Assembly (NCBI GenBank): GCA_963812965.1
Contig: CAWEXG010000005.1
Coordinates: 62,001-126,000 of the forward strand
DNA: 64,000 nt
Direction of reading: 5' to 3'
From: DASXMT01 sp963812965
Lineage (GTDB): Bacteria; Actinomycetota; Acidimicrobiia; Acidimicrobiales; RAAP-2
This document shows, one piece after another, positions 53,411 to 62,671 of the stretch; positions within the stretch are counted from its first letter, which is position 1; each line of letters begins with the position of its first letter. The notes beneath the pieces were generated by a model. It searched no databases. It saw only the letters and a program-made list of their open reading frames with translations, and was not told where the DNA came from. The translations under genes were made by a program, and so were the position numbers.

Positions 53411-56400
53411 ATGTACATGTTCCGGGGACGCCGCAGCGCAGAACCCACCCGCGATTCTCAAAATGAGAAAACTGTCGCGGGGGGGGGGTGGGGGAGTAAC
53501 TCCCTAAGTTTTTCCCACGCAGAGTCACGTAATTCTCACTTGACCGGCGGCTATGCTCGCCGGTTTTTCGCGGCCATAGCCGCAACACTCCTGGTCATTG
53601 GCGTCGTAGCTGGCACGGTGGCCGGAATTGGCGTTACCGCCGCCAGTGCAGCAACACCACTGTCGATCACCACGACCTCGCCACTGCCGCTGGCCCCACT
53701 CAACACCCCCTACAGCACCACATTGGCCGCCACCGGCGGCAGTGGTTCCTACACCTGGAGTGTGGCCACTGGGTCCACACTGCCCAGCTGGCTGAGCCTG
53801 GATTCCACGACTGGTGTCCTCTCCGGCACGCCGACGGTCAACGCCACCGCCACGTTCGCAGTGACGGTCACCGACTCGGCCAGCCCCGCAGATACCGCTA
53901 CCTCTGGCCAGCTCACGCTGTACGTCGGAAACGGCGGCGAACAGCCGTTCTCGCTCAACATGACCTCTGGTTCCTGGTCGGTGGTCTCAAGCTCAGCGCC
54001 CGAGCCATACCCGGCCCAGCAAGGCCCGGCCCTCACTGGCCAGGTTGATCCGCTCACCGGTGCCATTACTGATGCCACCTTGACCCTACCCACCCAGCAG
54101 GTGTGCATCACCGTCCCAGTGACGGGCTGCACCGACTACACGCAGACAGAGGCGAACCCGGGGACGGCCACCGGCCAGGTCCACTCCGACGGCAGCATCA
54201 CCTTGAGTGACGCCCTGTCGTACACCCTGGACGTCACCACGCCTGTCACCGGTCAGTGCCTGTCGACCCCGATCAACATGTCCTTCAGGTCAACGGCTCC
54301 CTATAACACCAGCACGGGAGACGTGACGCTCTTGGCATCGGGCTACAACGTCCCCGACTTCACCGACCTGCCTAACGACCCTGGATCATGCACTGTCGCT
54401 GGTGAGATCAACTCGGGCACGCCCCCCTTCGGGGTGGCTGGCAGCACCAACACCAGCACCACCCTCAACCTCCAGGGCACGGGGTTGCCGATTCCACCAC
54501 CGCCAGGGAAGTCCACGACCAACGTACTCGCCGCATCGCCAGCCAGTCCGCAACTGACAACCACCTCGGTGACCCTGACCGACACGATCAGCTCGGGAGG
54601 CAGCACAGCCACTGCTGCTACCGGATCGATCAGTTTTCTGCTCAACGGTGTGGCGGTTGCCACCGAGCCGGTGAGCAACGGCACGGCGAGCTACACCACG
54701 AGCAACTTGCCGAGCCAGACGAACCAACTCATAGCGGTGTACTCCGGCGACTTCAACTATGCCGGCAGCACGTCGGCGGGAGTGCCTTATGCGATCCAAG
54801 CGCTGCCGTCGGTCACGATGAGCTTGCCGCCGACTGTCGAGCTCTCGTCTCCCACGCCGACCCTGTTCTCGGTCACTCTGACCAATCCAGGGACGGGTGC
54901 GGACTGGAGCAACGATCTCTACATGCAGTTGAGGTTCCTGAACGGGGCTCAAGCCCCAGATCTCACGGTCAACTACCAGGACAGCGCCGGGAACTGGTGT
55001 CCGCTCATTTCCAACGGCGGCACCCGCTACTGGTTCAGTGGCTTCGGTACGCCGCCGTGCGGCACGGAGGCGACCTCGTTTTCCCTGGCCCCCGGACAGT
55101 CACTCACCCTCAATCTGCAGCTGTCTATCGCCTACGACCCAACGAACGGCACCGGTCCTGGTCTCCAGGGAGTGAATGCGATCCTGTGGAACGGGAGCTG
55201 CTCGGACCCAACGGACCCAGCCGACACGTGTAACCAATCCAACAGTCCTTTCAATGACATTTTGCCGACGAACAGTGGCGCGCCTGAGACGAGCGGCCAG
55301 TTCACCATGACCTACGGGGCACGTTCCCCGGTCGCTTGGGTACCCACTACCGTGCCAACAACGCCGGTGCCAGAGGGCTACCAGTTCGCACCACTCGGCG
55401 AAGGAACTCTTACGGCTGCATCGAATCCATACGGCATCATGCCGGAACCAACCGGGTCGATCACGTATCTCATCGACGGCGTGCAGGTCGCTACAAGCAA
55501 TGCAGAAAATGAGATACCCGGCACTAAGCATCCGGGCAACACCTTTCTCTCTACTGCCGGTCTGACTCCAGGGACCCACACTGTCACCTTCGAATACTCC
55601 GGTGACCCGGTCTACTCCCCCAGTTCGTACTCGCAGACGTTCACGGTGGGACCACCGGCACCCGGCACGCCGTTCGTCTGTGAGAACAACGACTCGAGCG
55701 ATCCAACGATCAATGCGTCGGTGGTGGCCGTGGCCACTGTGCCAAGTCCGGTACCGAGCGGCTCCACCGTGCCGGTTAGTGCTCTCGATCTGACGTTGAA
55801 CATCGATCCGGTCGGTGGTGGGCTTGTGACCACTGAGCCTGTGAGCAACCCCACCATCGGGCTTTCTCCGGGTGGCGGCACGATCACGCCTCCTCCGGCG
55901 ACCCCGACGATCGCCAACGGCATCGAATCGGTGAGCTGGACTGGATTGTCTTCCACCGTGCCGATCTCCGGTACGCCCGGCACCGTCGTCCCAGTTGGTA
56001 TCTCATCTCTGAGCTTCCAGGGAGGAGAGGGCGGCTTCACCTACGGTTGCAACTCGGCCGATCCAACACAGCCAGCTGTGGCGCAGCAAGTCACCGTGTC
56101 GGGTACCACGCTGACAGCGAGCCCAAGCGGTTCAGCCGCTGTCGGCGCACCGGTAACGTTGACCGCAACAGTGTTTCCGACCACTTTTGACTACTTTTAC
56201 GATCCGTTTGTTGGACAGGTGGACTTCTTCGACGGGACTACCGATATCGGGACAGTCAGTGTTCCTAGTCTCGGCAGCTCCAATGCCGCTGGTATCGCCA
56301 TCCTCACCACAGCGTCTCTGGCATCCGGTGACCACACGCTGACAGCAGTGTGGAGCGGCGGTCCGACACCAATCCAGACCTCTGCTCCGGTTGAATTCCA

Positions 56401-57436
56401 GATCGGCACCGCACCAACGGTGACCAGCCAACCCACCAACCAGACGGCCAGTGCCGGTGCGACCGCCACGTTCACAACAGCCGCCAGTGGTGGTCCTACT
56501 CCAACGGTCCAGTGGCAGGTGAGCACCGATGGAGGATCGACATGGTCCAACATCAGTGGCGCCACCTCTGATTCCTACACAACACCGGCTACAACGGCGT
56601 TGGACAACGGCAACGAGTACCAAGCCGTGTTTACCAACGGCTGGCCGTCGGTTACCACCAACCCAGCCACCCTCACGGTGCTGGCCCCGTCGACCACCGG
56701 CTATCGCCTGGTGGCCTCTAACGGTGCCGTGTCCACGTTCGGCAACGCCGGAAACTACGGCTCAGAAGCTGGACAACCGTTGAACGCCCCCATTGTCGGC
56801 ATGGCCGCAACGCCTGACAACAAGGGCTACTGGCTGGTAGGAGCAGACGGCGGCATCTTCACCTTCGGCGACGCTGGTTATTACGGCTCCGAGGGTGGTC
56901 AGCACCTGAACCAGCCCATCGTTGGTATGGCAGCAACGCCTGATGGCAAGGGCTACTGGCTGGTTGCAGCCGATGGAGGCATCTTCACCTTCGGCGACGC
57001 CGCTTTCTACGGATCGGAAGGCGGCCAACACCTGAACGCTCCGGTGGTCGGTATGGCAGTAACTCCTGACGGCGGTGGCTACTGGCTGGTGGCCAGCGAC
57101 GGCGGCATCTTCACCTTCGGCGACGCCGCCTTCCTCGGTTCAGAGGGCGGTCAGTCACTCAACGCCCCAGTAGTCGGCATGGCAGCCACGCCCGATGGCA
57201 ACGGCTACTGGCTGGTCGCCAAGGACGGCGGTGTCTTCACCTTCGGCGACGCCACCTTCAACGGCTCGGCATCTGGTCAGTCCAACGCTCCAGTAGTTGG
57301 CATGGTGGCAACCTCGAACGGTGGTGGTTACTGGCTCGGTGCCCAAGACGGCGGCATCTTCACCTTCGGCAATGCTCCGTTCAACGGTTCGGGAGCGAGC
57401 AACTTCACCGCCCCGGTGGTTGGCATCGCACCGTAG
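53411..57436 (+). CDS. Large secreted Ig-like protein with six C-terminal GYWLVASDGG repeats
   Basis: The 1,341-residue protein is exported: after a polar 48-residue start, RRFFAAIAATLLVIGVVAGTVAGIG forms the signal. Next come a putative Ig (He_PIG-like) domain (PLAPLNTPYSTTLAATGGSGSYTW), and several Ig-like folds with GSISFLLNGVAVATEPV, GSITYLIDGVQVATS and FFDGTTDIGTV strands. The last about 245 residues are six 42-residue repeats with YWLVAADGGIFTFGDAAFYGSEGG, likely a beta propeller. AGCAGGGGG precedes ATG 53411. Function is unknown; a surface or matrix role is likely. The G10 tract (53479-53488) lies in the N-terminal coding part. Confidence 0.8.
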   Translation: MYMFRGRRSAEPTRDSQNEKTVAGGGWGSNSLSFSHAESRNSHLTGGYARRFFAAIAATLLVIGVVAGTVAGIGVTAASAATPLSITTTSPLPLAPLNTPYSTTLAATGGSGSYTWSVATGSTLPSWLSLDSTTGVLSGTPTVNATATFAVTVTDSASPADTATSGQLTLYVGNGGEQPFSLNMTSGSWSVVSSSAPEPYPAQQGPALTGQVDPLTGAITDATLTLPTQQVCITVPVTGCTDYTQTEANPGTATGQVHSDGSITLSDALSYTLDVTTPVTGQCLSTPINMSFRSTAPYNTSTGDVTLLASGYNVPDFTDLPNDPGSCTVAGEINSGTPPFGVAGSTNTSTTLNLQGTGLPIPPPPGKSTTNVLAASPASPQLTTTSVTLTDTISSGGSTATAATGSISFLLNGVAVATEPVSNGTASYTTSNLPSQTNQLIAVYSGDFNYAGSTSAGVPYAIQALPSVTMSLPPTVELSSPTPTLFSVTLTNPGTGADWSNDLYMQLRFLNGAQAPDLTVNYQDSAGNWCPLISNGGTRYWFSGFGTPPCGTEATSFSLAPGQSLTLNLQLSIAYDPTNGTGPGLQGVNAILWNGSCSDPTDPADTCNQSNSPFNDILPTNSGAPETSGQFTMTYGARSPVAWVPTTVPTTPVPEGYQFAPLGEGTLTAASNPYGIMPEPTGSITYLIDGVQVATSNAENEIPGTKHPGNTFLSTAGLTPGTHTVTFEYSGDPVYSPSSYSQTFTVGPPAPGTPFVCENNDSSDPTINASVVAVATVPSPVPSGSTVPVSALDLTLNIDPVGGGLVTTEPVSNPTIGLSPGGGTITPPPATPTIANGIESVSWTGLSSTVPISGTPGTVVPVGISSLSFQGGEGGFTYGCNSADPTQPAVAQQVTVSGTTLTASPSGSAAVGAPVTLTATVFPTTFDYFYDPFVGQVDFFDGTTDIGTVSVPSLGSSNAAGIAILTTASLASGDHTLTAVWSGGPTPIQTSAPVEFQIGTAPTVTSQPTNQTASAGATATFTTAASGGPTPTVQWQVSTDGGSTWSNISGATSDSYTTPATTALDNGNEYQAVFTNGWPSVTTNPATLTVLAPSTTGYRLVASNGAVSTFGNAGNYGSEAGQPLNAPIVGMAATPDNKGYWLVGADGGIFTFGDAGYYGSEGGQHLNQPIVGMAATPDGKGYWLVAADGGIFTFGDAAFYGSEGGQHLNAPVVGMAVTPDGGGYWLVASDGGIFTFGDAAFLGSEGGQSLNAPVVGMAATPDGNGYWLVAKDGGVFTFGDATFNGSASGQSNAPVVGMVATSNGGGYWLGAQDGGIFTFGNAPFNGSGASNFTAPVVGIAP

Positions 57437-57491
57437 GGAGAAGCAAGTAGGACATCCAGCAAGCCAAGAGAACGCCAGAGGTTTCCCAACC

Positions 57492-57551
57492 TGGGAACCG
57501 GCCAACAGTGTGTGGTCCCCCGCCCCCTAACCCCGGACGGGGGACCACACA
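57492..57551 (+). repeat. Hairpin repeat, left copy
   Basis: The block runs from TGGGAACCGGCCAACAGTGTG to the closing GACCACAC. It forms a long stem GTGTGGTCCCCCG/CGGGGGACCACAC around CCCCCTAACCC. It lies just after the secreted protein stop and could act as its terminator, though no T-run follows. A second copy lies at 59325-59392. A 12-bp perfect palindrome GTCTAGCTAGAC follows at 57570-57581. Confidence 0.8.
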
Positions 57552-57634
57552 GTTTCCCCACACCACTTTGTCTAGCTAGACCTCCTATTTTCGTAACGTA
57601 CCCATCCCCCGACCCCCCTATCTCTGCGACATGA

Positions 57635-59126
57635 ATGGGGTACCTTCACAGGGTGAGGGACGACGACCTGATCCAACGCCTGAACGAGGCGAATCCCTGG
57701 TGGGGTGCCGCTACAGCCGGCAATGATCCCCTGGGATGGATGACTCATGACGGCCTGTTGAAGGACCGGGCGCACTATGACCTCGGCTACCGGTCCGATG
57801 TGCTGGTCGACCTGGCTACCGGTCCACTCAGTAACGCCCTCGTGTTGCTGCAGGGACCCCGTCGTGTGGGCACGTCGGTGGTGCTGCGGGACCTGGTGGC
57901 CGCCTTGTGTGCTCGAGCAGATATCGATTCCCGACAGGTCGTCTATTTGTCTTGCGACGAGCTCTCTACCCGTGATCTCCTCCGATCACTCATACTGGCC
58001 CGTGAGCTGACCTGTTCCGTGGACATCGAAGGTGCTCGTCGCCGAGTGTGGCTTCTCGACGATGTCGGACAGATCCGAGGTTGGACAGCGGCGTTGAAGA
58101 CCGCTCGGGATGATTCGGTAGTAGCCGACGATATGGTTGTCGCTACCAGCTCTTCATGGCGGGAAGGGGAGGATGTCGAGGGCAACCTCCTTGCTGATCG
58201 GACTGAATTCGACAGGAGCTCGCCGGATGCGCCTGCTCCTTCCGATGACTTTTGGGGACTACGTCGCGGCGACGCGCCCGGAGCTGGCAACACCCGAGCC
58301 GGTGCACCCGGCAGACCTGCAGGGCCCCGACGTTGCTGCCGTTCTGGAAGGACTGCGGTTTGACTTGGATGCCTACGATCTGGCGTGGCAGGCATATCTC
58401 ACGTGTGGTGGCTTTCCGCGATCCGTCGCCGGGTTCGAACGCCATGGCGTAGTTGATACGGACTACCTTCGTGACCTGGCGGCGTGGCTTCACCGGGATA
58501 TCGATCCGAGCGCCCCAGCTGACTCGCTTCCGCTTCTGCTGGCAGGAGTTGATGAGAGGGCCACGAGCCCATTGAACCGGACTGCGGCAACAGCCGAGCT
58601 CGGGTACTCGAGTCGGCGTGTGTTCGACCTTCGGCTGAACAGGCTCGTAGCGAGCTTCGCCGCGTTCTGGTGTCCGCGGCGTGAGGACGGTGGAAGAGTG
58701 ACTGCCGGCAGCCTCGCCAAGCTTTACCTGACCGACCCCATCCTGGCCTGGCTCCCGTCTTCCCTGCGACCCGGTATGCCCGTTCCCGATATGACGAGAC
58801 TGACCGAGCAAGTGCTTGCCAGTGCACTCGCCAGAACGGTCGATGGACTCGATGAGGGACGATGGGTAGCCAACGACACGATTGGCTACTACCGGACCGG
58901 AGCGGGAAATGAGATTGACTTCGCTCCCGTCAGTGTCCCCACACCTGGAGAACCTCGCCTCACCGTCCCCATCGAGAGCAAGTGGGTCGATCACAATTGG
59001 CGGTCAGAGGCAAGGACTATCGAAGGTAAGTACCGCAAAGGGATCATCGCCACGAAGTCGGTTCTCGATACTGGGTACCCGACGTGGGCCGTGCCGGCAC
59101 CACTCGTTGCGCTGCTACTTCGCTGA
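57635..59126 (+). pseudogene. Decayed AAA-type ATPase (DUF4143-like), frameshifted and lacking the Walker lysine
   Basis: The protein resembles the ATPases that pair an AAA core with a DUF4143 C-terminus: ALVLLQGPRRVGTSVVLRDLVAALC, VWLLDDVGQIRGW, then TFGDYVAATRPEL, AYLTCGGFPRSV, and the nuclease-like end NEIDFAPVS to LTVPIESKWVDHNW. In the Walker A loop GPRRVGTS the usual Lys is Thr. The two halves are in different frames, joined near 58200. Either change would disable ATP hydrolysis, so this looks like a remnant. It lies between two copies of a hairpin repeat. Confidence 0.72.
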
Positions 59127-59324
59127 ACCCCAGTGACCGACCTGCAATCACGCGGCGTTCCTGGGGGTAGCTATTGAGACAGGGGACCGGGTTACACGGG
59201 CGATAATGATCCCGACCACGATGCTGGTGGTACGCGCGCCCAGCTCACCACCTGAATCGACCCGGGAATTGTGCGGACTCCGCATGAAACCCGGGACGAT
59301 TCATAGACCCCAGCGCCACCAGCT

Positions 59325-59392
59325 CGGGAACCGGCTCAGAGTGTGTGGCCCCCCGCCCCCTAACCCCGGACGGGGGGGCCACGCTATCTCCT
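59325..59392 (+). repeat. Hairpin repeat, right copy
   Basis: The block starts CGGGAACCGGCTCAGAGTGTG and forms GTGTGGCCCCCCG/CGGGGGGGCCAC around CCCCCTAACCC. It is about 85% like the left copy at 57492-57551 and has the same orientation, so the two are direct repeats around the decayed ATPase gene. Confidence 0.8.
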
Positions 59393-59493
59393 GCCCACGA
59401 CCTAAGCCTCTGACATCGTTCCAGGGTGGGCGGTACAACCGGTCCAGAGGAAGGGAGTTGTGCGGTACACGGCCGGAGAGCCCTCGGTTTTCA

Positions 59494-59528
59494 TACCATG
59501 GTAGATCGCACCGTGGTATTCTACGGTC
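59494..59528 (+). promoter_or_regulatory. Antitoxin promoter and operator, probably leaderless
   Basis: TACCATGGTA (59494-59503) is a perfect palindrome, and a related ACCGTGGTA follows at 59510-59518. TATTCT (59517-59522) is a -10 candidate ending six bases before ATG 59529, so transcription would start at the first codon. Repeated palindromic sites at such a position fit autoregulation by the antitoxin. Confidence 0.5.
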
Positions 59529-59783
59529 ATGAAGGTCGACAAATTGAGCGTCTCGTTCGACCCAGACCTCGGTGATGCCGTCCGGGCCGCAGCGAGAAGC
59601 AGCGGTCATGGCCTCTCTGGTTGGTTGGCCGAGGCGGCCGCAGCCAAACTTCGGGCCGAGGCGCTGGCAGATTTCCTTGACGCCTGGGAGGCCGAGCACG
59701 GGTCGCTGACCGCCGAGGAGCTCGCCACTGCCACCGCTGAGCTGGGACTGCCGAAACCGACCGCTACCGAATCGGCAGCGTGA
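59529..59783 (+). CDS. vapB: Type II antitoxin (VapB-like)
   Basis: This 84-residue protein begins MKVDKLSVSFDPDLGDAVRAAARSSGHGLSGWLAEAAAAKLRAEAL. The beta strand followed by helix-turn-helix has ribbon-helix-helix character like antitoxins of VapBC pairs; the C-terminus (DAWEAEHGSLTAEELATATAELGL) would wrap the toxin. It overlaps the toxin gene start by 4 bp (GTGA), typical of such pairs. It resembles mycobacterial VapB47-type antitoxins from memory. Confidence 0.8.
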   Translation: MKVDKLSVSFDPDLGDAVRAAARSSGHGLSGWLAEAAAAKLRAEALADFLDAWEAEHGSLTAEELATATAELGLPKPTATESAA

Positions 59784-60163
59784 GCGCGCTGGTGCTCGAT
59801 GCGGGAGCGTTCATCGCCGTGGACCGCGGCGATCGGGCCATGGCTGCCCGGCTCCGGGTTGCTCAGCGCAGCGGGCTCGAGTTGCGCAGTACCGGTGTCG
59901 TCGTCGCCCAGGTGTGGCGAGATCCAGTGGGACGTCAGGTGAACCTGGCTCGCCTGCTCAAGTCAGTCGACGTCGAAGTTGTGGACCAGCGCTGTGGACG
60001 GGAAGCCGGGGTACTGCTGGGTCGGGCCGGCACGAAGGACGCGGTCGACGCCACCGTGGTGGCGGTCTCTGCCACAGGTGACCGTATCCTCACCACCGAC
60101 CCGGACGACATCCACCCCTTGGTCGCCGCGTCTGGCCGTTCGATCATCGTCGTGCCGTGTTGA
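59780..60163 (+). CDS. vapC: PIN-domain toxin (VapC-like ribonuclease)
   Basis: This 127-residue protein has the PIN fold acidic residues: LVLDAGAFIAVDRGDR at the start, a central QVWRDPVGRQVNLARLLKSV, and GTKDAVDATVVAVSATGDRILTTDPDDI near the end. These hold Mg2+ for RNA cleavage in VapC toxins. GTG 59780 overlaps the antitoxin stop. The target RNA is unknown. Confidence 0.83.
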   Translation: MSALVLDAGAFIAVDRGDRAMAARLRVAQRSGLELRSTGVVVAQVWRDPVGRQVNLARLLKSVDVEVVDQRCGREAGVLLGRAGTKDAVDATVVAVSATGDRILTTDPDDIHPLVAASGRSIIVVPC

Positions 60164-60238
60164 GCAGCTTCAGGGGCGCAGAAGCGCACGACGATCCCTG
60201 AGCCGCTGCCGGCAGCCCAGACGTCTAGGCTCCCGGAG

Positions 60239-60982
60239 ATGAAGGGCGTCCTCCTCGCCGGTGGGACCGGTTCCCGGCTTCACCCGCTCACCAGGATCAC
60301 CAACAAGCACCTGCTGCCCATCTACGACCGCCCCATGATCAACTTCGGCATCGAGGCGCTGGTCAACGCCGGGATCACCGAGATCATGCTGGTCACCGGG
60401 GGAACCCACGCCGGTGAGTTCCTGCGGCTGCTGGGCAACGGTCACGAGTTCGGGATCGACCGCCTGAGCTACGGCTACCAGGACCGGCCTGGTGGTATCG
60501 CCGAGGCTCTAGGCCTGGCCGAGCGCTTCGTGGGCGACGACCCGGTCCTGGTCATGCTGGCCGACAACATCATCGAGGGTTCCATCCGGCCCATGGTCGA
60601 CGCCTTTACTGCCGAGCCACGTGGAGCGCGCATCTTGTTGACGCCGGTTGAGGAGCCGGAACACCTTCGCCACCTCGGCGTCCCCGCTTTCGACGACAGC
60701 GGGCACATCTCGAGGATCGTGGAGAAGCCGGACAACCCACCGTCCAAGTTCGGCGTGACCGGTATCTACTGCTACGACGCCGACGTGTTCCGGGTCATAC
60801 CCACGCTGGTGCCGTCCGGGCGTGGCGAGCTCGAGATCACCGATGTCAACAACCACTACATCGCCGAGGGCGCCATGGCCCACGACGTGCTCGACGGTTT
60901 CTGGGGCGATGCGGGGGAGTCGATCGACGCCTACTACATGGTCAACGACTTCGTGCGTGCCCACGGGGCCAACAAGGGCTGA
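60239..60982 (+). CDS. Sugar-1-phosphate nucleotidyltransferase (RmlA-like)
   Basis: The protein begins MKGVLLAGGTGSRLHPLTRITNKHLLPIYDRPMI, the nucleotide-binding loop of glucose-1-phosphate thymidylyltransferases, and continues VLVMLADNIIEGSIRPM, VEKPDNPPSKFGVTGIYCYDADVF and GRGELEITDVNNHYI. It has 247 residues, shorter than RmlA (about 290), missing the C-terminal extension that binds the regulator. A different nucleotide or sugar is possible. It follows the toxin by 75 bp without other cell-envelope genes in view. Confidence 0.82.
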   Translation: MKGVLLAGGTGSRLHPLTRITNKHLLPIYDRPMINFGIEALVNAGITEIMLVTGGTHAGEFLRLLGNGHEFGIDRLSYGYQDRPGGIAEALGLAERFVGDDPVLVMLADNIIEGSIRPMVDAFTAEPRGARILLTPVEEPEHLRHLGVPAFDDSGHISRIVEKPDNPPSKFGVTGIYCYDADVFRVIPTLVPSGRGELEITDVNNHYIAEGAMAHDVLDGFWGDAGESIDAYYMVNDFVRAHGANKG

Positions 60983-60998
60983 GGGGCCGCAACTCTGT

Positions 60999-62657
60999 TC
61001 AGGCGTCTGCCTTGGTCTTGGCCTGAGCGGCGGCCCAGGCGATGGCTTCGGTCCGGTGCCGCTTATAGTCGACCTTGCCTGACGGGGAGCGGCCGATGGA
61101 GCTCACGAACCGGACCTTGCGTGGCGCCTTGTACGTGGCGAGACGTTTCTTCACGTGCTCCCGGATGTCCTCTGCGGAGACCGTGCTCGACGCCGTCTCT
61201 GGTGCGAGCTCCACAGCGGCCACGATCTCCTCGCCGAACCGCTCGTTGGGGATGCCCACCACGACGGCGTCGGCCACACCGGGATAGGTCTTCACCGCTT
61301 CTTCGACCTCTTCGGGGTAGACCTTCTCGCCACCGGTGTTGATCACGACGGACCCCCGTCCGAGTAGATGGATCTCTCCGTCCTCGTCGACCTCGGCGTA
61401 GTCGCCCGGTATGGAGTAGCGCACCCCGTCGTAGGTCTTGAACGTCGCTGCGGTCTTGGCTTCGTCCTTGTAGTAGCCGATCGGGTTACGGCCGCCGATC
61501 GCCAGAACGCCGACCTCCCCGGACCCGGGATGGACCGGCTTCCCCTCCGGGTCGAGGACCTGGACATCGGGCCCGAGGGTGAACTGGGCGGTGTGGGCGG
61601 TAGCACCTCCCGACGACACCGACGCGCCCATGCCGATCGCCTCCGACGAGGAGAACGCGTCGAGCAGCAGCACGGTGCTGCTGTGTCGCAGCAGGCCCTG
61701 TTTTGTCTCTTCGCTCCACATCACCCCTGACGAGACGATGCCCAACAGGCTGCTCAAGTCCCACCGACCTGGGTGCTCGTCCAGGGCGGCCAGGATGGGC
61801 TTGGCGAAGGCGTCGCCCACGATGATCAAGCCGTTCACCTTCTCTCGCTCCACGGTATCGAGGAGCTCGATCGGATCGAAGTGGTGCCCGACGAGGGTCA
61901 CCACGCTGCCCCCTTCGCTGAGACACTCGAGGGCGGTGATGCCGCCGGTGCCGTGCATCAAGGGACAAGCAGGCAGCAGGGTCATCCCCGGCCCGTTCTG
62001 CCGGAGCTCACGCCGGATGTCCTCGAGCCCTGCTTCGTCGCCGTAACGCCGAAAACCCGCTGCGTTCATCCGAGCGAACAGGTCGTCCTGCCGCCACATC
62101 ACACCCTTTGGCATGCCGGTGGTCCCGCCGGTGTAGAGCATGTAGATGTCGTCGCCGCTGCGACCCCAGGGTGGCACGGGCCGCTGCGATGAGCCGGTGG
62201 AGCCCGTGGACGCCGCATCCTCGTAGGGCGTGGCCCAGGCCGGGCACGGTCCGATCCCGTCGTCTACCCACAGCCAGCTCCGCACCTGTGGGACCCGGTC
62301 GGCGAACCCTTCGATGCGATCCGAAAAAGAGCCGTGGAAGACCACCGCCACCACGTCGGCGTTGTCCCACAGGTAGACCAGCTCGTCCTCGCCGTAGCGG
62401 TAGTTGGTGTTCACCGGGACCAGCCCGACCTTGAAGGAGGCGAATATCGCCTCGAGGTACTCGGGGCAGTTGTAGAGGTAGAGCGCCACCTTGTCCTGGT
62501 GGGCGACGTCCCGGTCGAGGAGCCACCGACCGACCCCGTTGGCCCGCCGGTCGGTCTGCGCCCAGGTCTGGCTCCGGTCCCCTTGGATCAGGGCGGGAGC
62601 ATCCGGCAATGTGTCGGCCACCACCTCCCACACATCGGCATAGTTCCAATCGCTCAT
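60999..62657 (-). CDS. Acyl-CoA synthetase (FadD-type)
   Basis: This 552-residue adenylating enzyme activates fatty or other carboxylic acids. It has DDIYMLYTGGTTGMPKGVMWRQDDLF (P-loop), the LLDAFSSSEAIGMG segment, GYYKDEAKTAATF, GDYAEVDEDGEIHLLGRGSVVINTGGEKVYPEEVEEAVK and the C-terminal RSPSGKVDYK with the catalytic Lys. ATG 62657 gives the normal start MSDWNYADVWE; the frame is open upstream across the next gene but without resemblance. The chain specificity is unknown. It follows the riboflavin synthase gene by 14 bp. Confidence 0.9.
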   Translation of the reverse strand: MSDWNYADVWEVVADTLPDAPALIQGDRSQTWAQTDRRANGVGRWLLDRDVAHQDKVALYLYNCPEYLEAIFASFKVGLVPVNTNYRYGEDELVYLWDNADVVAVVFHGSFSDRIEGFADRVPQVRSWLWVDDGIGPCPAWATPYEDAASTGSTGSSQRPVPPWGRSGDDIYMLYTGGTTGMPKGVMWRQDDLFARMNAAGFRRYGDEAGLEDIRRELRQNGPGMTLLPACPLMHGTGGITALECLSEGGSVVTLVGHHFDPIELLDTVEREKVNGLIIVGDAFAKPILAALDEHPGRWDLSSLLGIVSSGVMWSEETKQGLLRHSSTVLLLDAFSSSEAIGMGASVSSGGATAHTAQFTLGPDVQVLDPEGKPVHPGSGEVGVLAIGGRNPIGYYKDEAKTAATFKTYDGVRYSIPGDYAEVDEDGEIHLLGRGSVVINTGGEKVYPEEVEEAVKTYPGVADAVVVGIPNERFGEEIVAAVELAPETASSTVSAEDIREHVKKRLATYKAPRKVRFVSSIGRSPSGKVDYKRHRTEAIAWAAAQAKTKADA

Positions 62658-62671
62658 GCGTCGGCCCCTGC

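Larger units (their letters stand above)
59127..59528. other. Non-coding interval with right hairpin repeat and the toxin-antitoxin control region
   Basis: No gene is seen. The first 200 bp contain nothing recognised. The right copy of the hairpin repeat (59325-59392) follows, and the last about 40 bp hold the promoter/operator of the antitoxin gene. Confidence 0.6.
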
